A stretch of DNA of 37,227 nucleotides from an uncultured Eubacteriales bacterium (GTDB lineage: Bacteria; Bacillota; Clostridia; Lachnospirales; Lachnospiraceae). The translations under genes and the position numbers were made by a program. Below, in pieces: positions 32,773 through 37,227 of this stretch. Under the pieces are notes generated by a model. It was not told where the DNA came from. It made no database searches and saw nothing but the letters and a program-made list of their open reading frames with translations. Every line of letters starts with the position of its first letter. The stretch's first letter is position 1. The stretch lies in NCBI GenBank assembly GCA_900316715.1, contig ONEC01000038.1:1-37227 (forward strand). Reading direction: 5' to 3'.

Positions 32773-35700
32773 ATGGCATTTAATAGCAGTGCGGAAGCAG
32801 ATCAGCCAATATATTTTGACTCTATCAAGATCGGACTTGCATCTCCTGAACAGATCAGAGAATGGTCATACGGCGAAGTAAAGAAGCCTGAGACTATTAA
32901 CTATAGAACCTGGAAGCCTGAGAAAGGCGGACTCTTCGCAGAGGAGATCTTCGGACCTACAAAGGATATGGAGTGCCACTGCGGAAAGTATAAGAAGGTA
33001 AGATATAAGGGTATCAAGTGTGACAGATGTGGAGTTGAGGTAACAAAGTCTGCAGTACGTCGTGAGCGTATGGGACATATCGAACTCGGCTGCCCTGTAT
33101 CACACATCTGGTATTTCAAGGGAATCCCAAGTAGAATGGGTATTCTCCTTGATCTGTCACCAAAGGAACTTGAGAGAGTACTTTACTTCTCATCATATAT
33201 CGTACTTGATCCTGGTACAACAGACCTTAAGCAGAAGGATATCTTATCAGAGCAGGAATACAGAGCTAAGCTTGCAGCTTATGGCGATGGTTCCTTCAAG
33301 GTAGGAATGGGAGCTGAGGCTATCGAAGTTCTCCTTAAGGAAATTGATCTTGATAAGGAAGCTAAGGAACTCAAGGAAGAACTTGAGAACGTTAGCAGCG
33401 GCCAGAGAAAGGCTAAAGTAGCTAAGAAGTTAGACGTAGTAGAGGCTTTCAGACAGTCAGATAACAAGCCTGAGTGGATGATACTCAGAGTTATCCCTGT
33501 TATCCCTCCAGATCTTCGTCCTATGGTTCAGCTTGATGGTGGACGTTTTGCTACTTCAGATCTTAATGATCTTTATAGAAGAATTATTAACAGAAACAAT
33601 CGTCTCAAGAAGCTTCTTGAGATATCAGCACCTGAGATCATCATCAGAAATGAGAAGAGAATGCTTCAGGATGCTGTAGATGCACTTATAGATAACGGTC
33701 GTCATGGACGTGCCGTAACAGGAGCCGGTTCAAGAGCACTTAAGTCTCTTTCAGAGATGCTCAAAGGTAAGCAGGGACGTTTCCGTCAGAACCTTCTTGG
33801 TAAGCGTGTTGACTACTCAGGACGTTCAGTTATCGTCGTAGGACCAGAGCTTAAGATCTATCAGTGTGGAATTCCTAAGGAAATGGCTATCGAGCTTTTC
33901 AAGCCATTCGTTATGAAGGAACTTACAGCCAGAGGTATGGCTGATAACATTAAGGCAGCTAAGAAGAAGATTGAGAGACTTGAGTCAGGTATCTGGGATG
34001 TACTCGAGGATGTTATCAAGGAGCATCCGGTTATGCTTAACCGTGCCCCTACACTCCACAGACTTGGTATCCAGGCATTTGAGCCTATCCTTGTAGAAGG
34101 TAAGGCTATCAAGCTTCATCCACTCGTATGTATGGCTTTCAACGCCGACTTCGATGGAGACCAGATGGCTGTTCACCTTCCTCTTTCAGTAGAGGCTCAG
34201 GCTGAGTGTAGATTCCTTCTTCTTTCACCTAACAACCTGCTTAAGCCTTCAGACGGTGGAGTTGTATCAGTTCCTTCACAGGATATGGTACTTGGTATCT
34301 ACTATCTGACAATGGATAAGTTTAAGGAAGTTCCGGCTGATGACAGCGAGATTGTTAAGGAATATCTTCTTGATGATGAAGCTGCTAACCTTAAGGCGGT
34401 TAAGGAAGATGCTGAGAACAAGATAATCGGTGCTTTCGATAAGATTCGTGTAAGAGTTATCAAGAAGGCATCAAAGGATGGAGAGACAGTATTCTTCAAG
34501 AATATTGTAAGTACACCAACTGATCTTATTGGTAGAAAGTTCAAGGATCTCAATAGAGCACTCCTTGCATTTGACAATAAGGAGATCACACTCCAGCAGA
34601 GAATCTTCGTTAAGAGATCTTTCACAATGGAAGATGGAACAGTAGTTGAAGGCTTTGTAGCAACAACACTTGGTAAGCTTATATTTAACGAGATCATTCC
34701 TCAGGATCTTGGATTCGTTGACAGAACAAATCCTAAGACATGTATCGAGCCTGAGTACAACAAGCTCGTTAAGAAGGGTGACCTGAAGAAGATTCTTAAT
34801 AAGTGTATCAACATTCATGGTTCAACAGTAACAGCTGAAGTTCTTGATAATATCAAGGCTACAGGTTATAGATATTCAACACTCAGTGGTATTTCAGTTT
34901 CAGTCGCAGATATGCACGTACCTGAAGATAAGCCACAGATTCTGGGAGCAGCTCAGGCAAGAGTTGATGAGATCAACAGCTTCTTCGATAGAGGATTCCT
35001 CACAGATGAAGAGCGTAAGAGAGCAGTTATCTACCAGTGGAAGACTGCTGATGACAAGCTCAAGAAGGCACTTCTTGATGGTCTTGACAAGTATAATAAC
35101 ATTTACATGATGGCCGACTCAGGTGCCCGTGGTTCTGACGAGCAGATTAAGCAGCTCGCAGGTATGCGTGGACTTATGGCCGATACAACAGGTAACACTA
35201 TCGAGCTTCCTATCAAGTCTAACTTCCGTGAAGGTCTTGACGTTCTGGAGTACTTCATATCAGCTCACGGTGCTCGTAAGGGTCTTTCTGATACAGCCCT
35301 TCGTACAGCCGATTCAGGTTACCTTACAAGAAGACTTGTTGATGTATCTCAGGATCTTATCATCAGAGAGACAGACTGCTGTGCTGATAAGACAGAGAAG
35401 CCGGGTATCTTCGTTAAGTCCTTCATGGAAGGTGACGAAGTTAAGGAAAGCTTCCAGGAGAGAATCACAGGAAGATATGCAGCAGAGTCTATCTTTGATG
35501 CAAATGGTGAGATGATCGTTAAGATCAATCACATGATCACACCTGCAAGAGCAGAGAAAATCATTAAGTACGGTATTCAGCCGGTAGATGGCAGACCTTT
35601 CCTTGATGCTGAAACAGGCGAGGAAAGACGTGATGCTAAGATGAAGATCCGTTCAGTACTTACATGTAAGTGCCGCCTTGGTATCTGTGCTAAGTGCTAC

Positions 35701-36696
35701 GGTTCAAACCTTGCAACTGGTCAGGCAGTTCAGGTTGGTGAGGCAGTTGGTATCATCGCTGCTCAGTCAATCGGTGAGCCTGGTACACAGCTTACTATGA
35801 GAACCTTCCACTCAGGTGGTGTTGCCGGTGGTGATATCACACAGGGTCTTCCTAGAGTAGAGGAGATCTTTGAGGCTCGTAAGCCTAAGGGTCTCGCTAT
35901 CATCGCTGATTTCGCCGGTAAGGTTGAAGTCAGAGAGACAAAGAAGAAGAGAGAGGTTGTTGTAACAAATGCAGAGACAGGTGAGTCTAAGGCTTATCTT
36001 ATCCCATTTGGTTCACGTCTCAGAGTAAAGGATGGCGACGATATCCTTGCTGCTGATGAGATCACAGAAGGATCAGTAAACCCACATGATATCCTTAAGA
36101 TCAAGGGTGTTGAGGCAGTTCAGAACTACATGCTTCGTGAAGTTCAGAAGGTTTACCGTTCACAGGGTGTTGAGATCAACGATAAGCATATCGAGATCAT
36201 CGTTCGTCAGATGCTTAAGAAGGCTAAGGTTGAGGACAGCGGAGACGCTGATATCCTTCCGGATACAATGATCGATGTACTTGAGCTCGAGAGAATCAAC
36301 GAAGAGCTTGAGGCTAAGGGGCTTCGTACTGCAACAGCTCGTCAGACACTGCTTGGTATTACTAAGGCATCTCTGGCAACAAACAGCTTCCTCAGTGCTG
36401 CTTCATTCCAGGAAACAACAAGAGTTCTTACAGATGCAGCTATCAGAGGTAAGGAAGATAATCTTATCGGACTTAAGGAGAACGTTCTTATCGGTAAGCT
36501 TATCCCAGCTGGTACAGGTATGAAGACATACAGATCAGTAAAGATTGATTCAGAGTACGTAAGAGAAGTTCCTGAATACGATGAAGATGCAGAGTTTGAC
36601 GATGACATCATTATCGAAGATGAGGAGCTTGCAGAAGATATCACAGAAGATACCGATGCAGAAGATGTATCTGAAGAGATTACAGATGCAGAGTAA
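32773..36696 (+). CDS. rpoC: DNA-directed RNA polymerase subunit beta'
   Basis: The 1307-residue beta' subunit carries the catalytic magnesium site NADFDGDQ with Asp459, Asp461 and Asp463. The N-terminal zinc site is Cys68, Cys70, Cys83 and Cys86 (CHCG...CDRCG), and the second zinc site is in [15 protein letters not shown]. The trigger loop region includes [20 protein letters not shown]. The last 45 residues are highly acidic ([16 protein letters not shown] and on). GGAGG sits before the ATG. It is cotranscribed with rpoB. Its terminator overlaps the promoter of rpsL. Confidence 0.98.
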   Translation: MAFNSSAEADQPIYFDSIKIGLASPEQIREWSYGEVKKPETINYRTWKPEKGGLFAEEIFGPTKDMECHCGKYKKVRYKGIKCDRCGVEVTKSAVRRERMGHIELGCPVSHIWYFKGIPSRMGILLDLSPKELERVLYFSSYIVLDPGTTDLKQKDILSEQEYRAKLAAYGDGSFKVGMGAEAIEVLLKEIDLDKEAKELKEELENVSSGQRKAKVAKKLDVVEAFRQSDNKPEWMILRVIPVIPPDLRPMVQLDGGRFATSDLNDLYRRIINRNNRLKKLLEISAPEIIIRNEKRMLQDAVDALIDNGRHGRAVTGAGSRALKSLSEMLKGKQGRFRQNLLGKRVDYSGRSVIVVGPELKIYQCGIPKEMAIELFKPFVMKELTARGMADNIKAAKKKIERLESGIWDVLEDVIKEHPVMLNRAPTLHRLGIQAFEPILVEGKAIKLHPLVCMAFNADFDGDQMAVHLPLSVEAQAECRFLLLSPNNLLKPSDGGVVSVPSQDMVLGIYYLTMDKFKEVPADDSEIVKEYLLDDEAANLKAVKEDAENKIIGAFDKIRVRVIKKASKDGETVFFKNIVSTPTDLIGRKFKDLNRALLAFDNKEITLQQRIFVKRSFTMEDGTVVEGFVATTLGKLIFNEIIPQDLGFVDRTNPKTCIEPEYNKLVKKGDLKKILNKCINIHGSTVTAEVLDNIKATGYRYSTLSGISVSVADMHVPEDKPQILGAAQARVDEINSFFDRGFLTDEERKRAVIYQWKTADDKLKKALLDGLDKYNNIYMMADSGARGSDEQIKQLAGMRGLMADTTGNTIELPIKSNFREGLDVLEYFISAHGARKGLSDTALRTADSGYLTRRLVDVSQDLIIRETDCCADKTEKPGIFVKSFMEGDEVKESFQERITGRYAAESIFDANGEMIVKINHMITPARAEKIIKYGIQPVDGRPFLDAETGEERRDAKMKIRSVLTCKCRLGICAKCYGSNLATGQAVQVGEAVGIIAAQSIGEPGTQLTMRTFHSGGVAGGDITQGLPRVEEIFEARKPKGLAIIADFAGKVEVRETKKKREVVVTNAETGESKAYLIPFGSRLRVKDGDDILAADEITEGSVNPHDILKIKGVEAVQNYMLREVQKVYRSQGVEINDKHIEIIVRQMLKKAKVEDSGDADILPDTMIDVLELERINEELEAKGLRTATARQTLLGITKASLATNSFLSAASFQETTRVLTDAAIRGKEDNLIGLKENVLIGKLIPAGTGMKTYRSVKIDSEYVREVPEYDEDAEFDDDIIIEDEELAEDITEDTDAEDVSEEITDAE

Positions 36697-36708
36697 AAGA
36701 AAAATCTC

Positions 36709-36737
36709 TTGACATTGGAAAACTCCATGTATATAAT
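36709..36737 (+). promoter_or_regulatory. Promoter of rpsL
   Basis: TTGACA (36709-36714) and TATAAT (36732-36737) are both perfect consensus hexamers, 17 bases apart. The expected start near 36744 falls inside the first arm of the hairpin that follows. Confidence 0.9.
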
Positions 36738-36740
36738 TAT

Positions 36741-36771
36741 TGGGCATGCGCGAAATCGCATGCCCATTTTT
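36741..36771 (+). terminator. rpoC terminator overlapping the rpsL start site
   Basis: TGGGCATGCG (36741-36750) pairs perfectly with CGCATGCCCA (36757-36766) around CGAAAT, followed by TTTTT. It begins four bases after the -10 hexamer of the rpsL promoter. Transcripts coming from rpoC carry both arms and can terminate; transcripts started at the rpsL promoter lack the first bases of the stem. Confidence 0.85.
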
Positions 36772-36807
36772 CTGGTATAAAATATTGAAAAGAACGGAGG
36801 TGAAAAC

Positions 36808-37227
36808 ATGCCAACATTTAACCAGTTAGTAAGAAAGGGAAGACAGGATACTGTTAAGAAGTCTACAGCACCTGCTCTTCAGAGAAGCTTTAACTCTCTT
36901 AAGAAGAAGCCAACAAACGCTTCATCACCACAGAAGAGAGGAGTTTGTACAGCTGTTAAGACTGCAACTCCTAAGAAGCCTAACTCAGCTCTGCGTAAGA
37001 TCGCCAGAGTACGTCTTTCAAACGGAATGGAAGTAACAAGCTATATCCCTGGTGAAGGTCACAACCTTCAGGAGCACAGCGTTGTTCTTATCCGTGGAGG
37101 AAGAGTTAAGGATTTACCTGGTACAAGATACCACATCATCAGAGGTACTCTTGATACAGCAGGTGTTGCAAAGAGACGTCAGGCACGTTCTAAGTATGGT
37201 GCTAAGCGTCCTAAGGATGCAAAGTAA
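36808..37227 (+). CDS. rpsL: 30S ribosomal protein S12
   Basis: The complete 139-residue protein of the decoding centre; its stop codon is the last three bases of the window. [18 protein letters not shown] and [17 protein letters not shown] contain the two lysines whose changes give streptomycin resistance in other bacteria, both wild type here. GGAGGTGA precedes the ATG by five bases. It normally heads a str operon with rpsG, fusA and tuf, which would lie to the right. Between rpoC and this gene there is no L7Ae-like gene, which many Firmicutes have. Confidence 0.98.
   Translation: MPTFNQLVRKGRQDTVKKSTAPALQRSFNSLKKKPTNASSPQKRGVCTAVKTATPKKPNSALRKIARVRLSNGMEVTSYIPGEGHNLQEHSVVLIRGGRVKDLPGTRYHIIRGTLDTAGVAKRRQARSKYGAKRPKDAK

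Noticed and set aside
36940-37130. Possible streptomycin-resistance changes in rpsL
   Set aside because: Both key lysines (in TPKKPNS and GGRVKDLPG) are present.
1-37227. CRISPR arrays, tRNA or rRNA genes
   Set aside because: No regular spacer-repeat arrays, tRNA cloverleaf sequences or rRNA motifs were seen in reading the window.

Overview
The window reads as a chromosomal segment of a low-to-mid GC Gram-positive anaerobe, most likely Lachnospiraceae and Butyrivibrio-like. The evidence is strong AGGAGG-type ribosome sites, many lipobox signal peptides, a MocR/pyridoxal-kinase pair, an L10 leader before rplJL, and rpoB-rpoC followed directly by rpsL. The genus is inferred, not proven. No mobile elements, CRISPR arrays, tRNAs or rRNAs were seen, and no stretch over 300 bases lacks a gene.

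Left part (1-6945): a truncated MocR-type regulator diverges from a pyridoxal/pyridoxamine kinase. A single lipoprotein gene follows (1400-2830). Next come a serine O-acetyltransferase with a double zinc-motif protein, ending in a strong terminator, and then a membrane HD-GYP signalling protein with its own terminator.

Middle part (6960-24530): this is the accessory region. Four tandem paralogous lipoprotein genes (7061-13132) belong to the same family as the gene at 1400. They converge, with one base between stop codons, on a minus-strand operon made of an OmpR-type regulator, a histidine kinase and a small signal-anchored protein. Divergent from the regulator is an export operon: a lipid-anchored membrane fusion protein, a second double-length one, a ten-helix FtsX-type permease whose reading frame is broken near 19780, two ABC ATPases and an 80-residue protein, closed by a terminator. 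Four promoter regions (before 1400, 7061 and 16005 on the plus strand, and before the regulator at 15805 on the minus strand) share paired boxes resembling NGATRCAWTT. In each the boxes are 11 bases apart and lie about 16 bases before a -10-like hexamer. I infer that the two-component system controls itself, the exporter and the whole lipoprotein family, which makes this a candidate envelope-stress or antimicrobial-peptide response system.

Right part (24526-37227): an ECF-like sigma factor, a membrane anti-sigma-like protein and a lipoprotein form one operon. It is followed by the housekeeping block: L10 leader and attenuator, rplJ, rplL, then rpoB-rpoC under a separate TTGACA-N17-TAAAGT promoter with a 5' hairpin, and rpsL under a TTGACA-N17-TATAAT promoter that overlaps the rpoC terminator.
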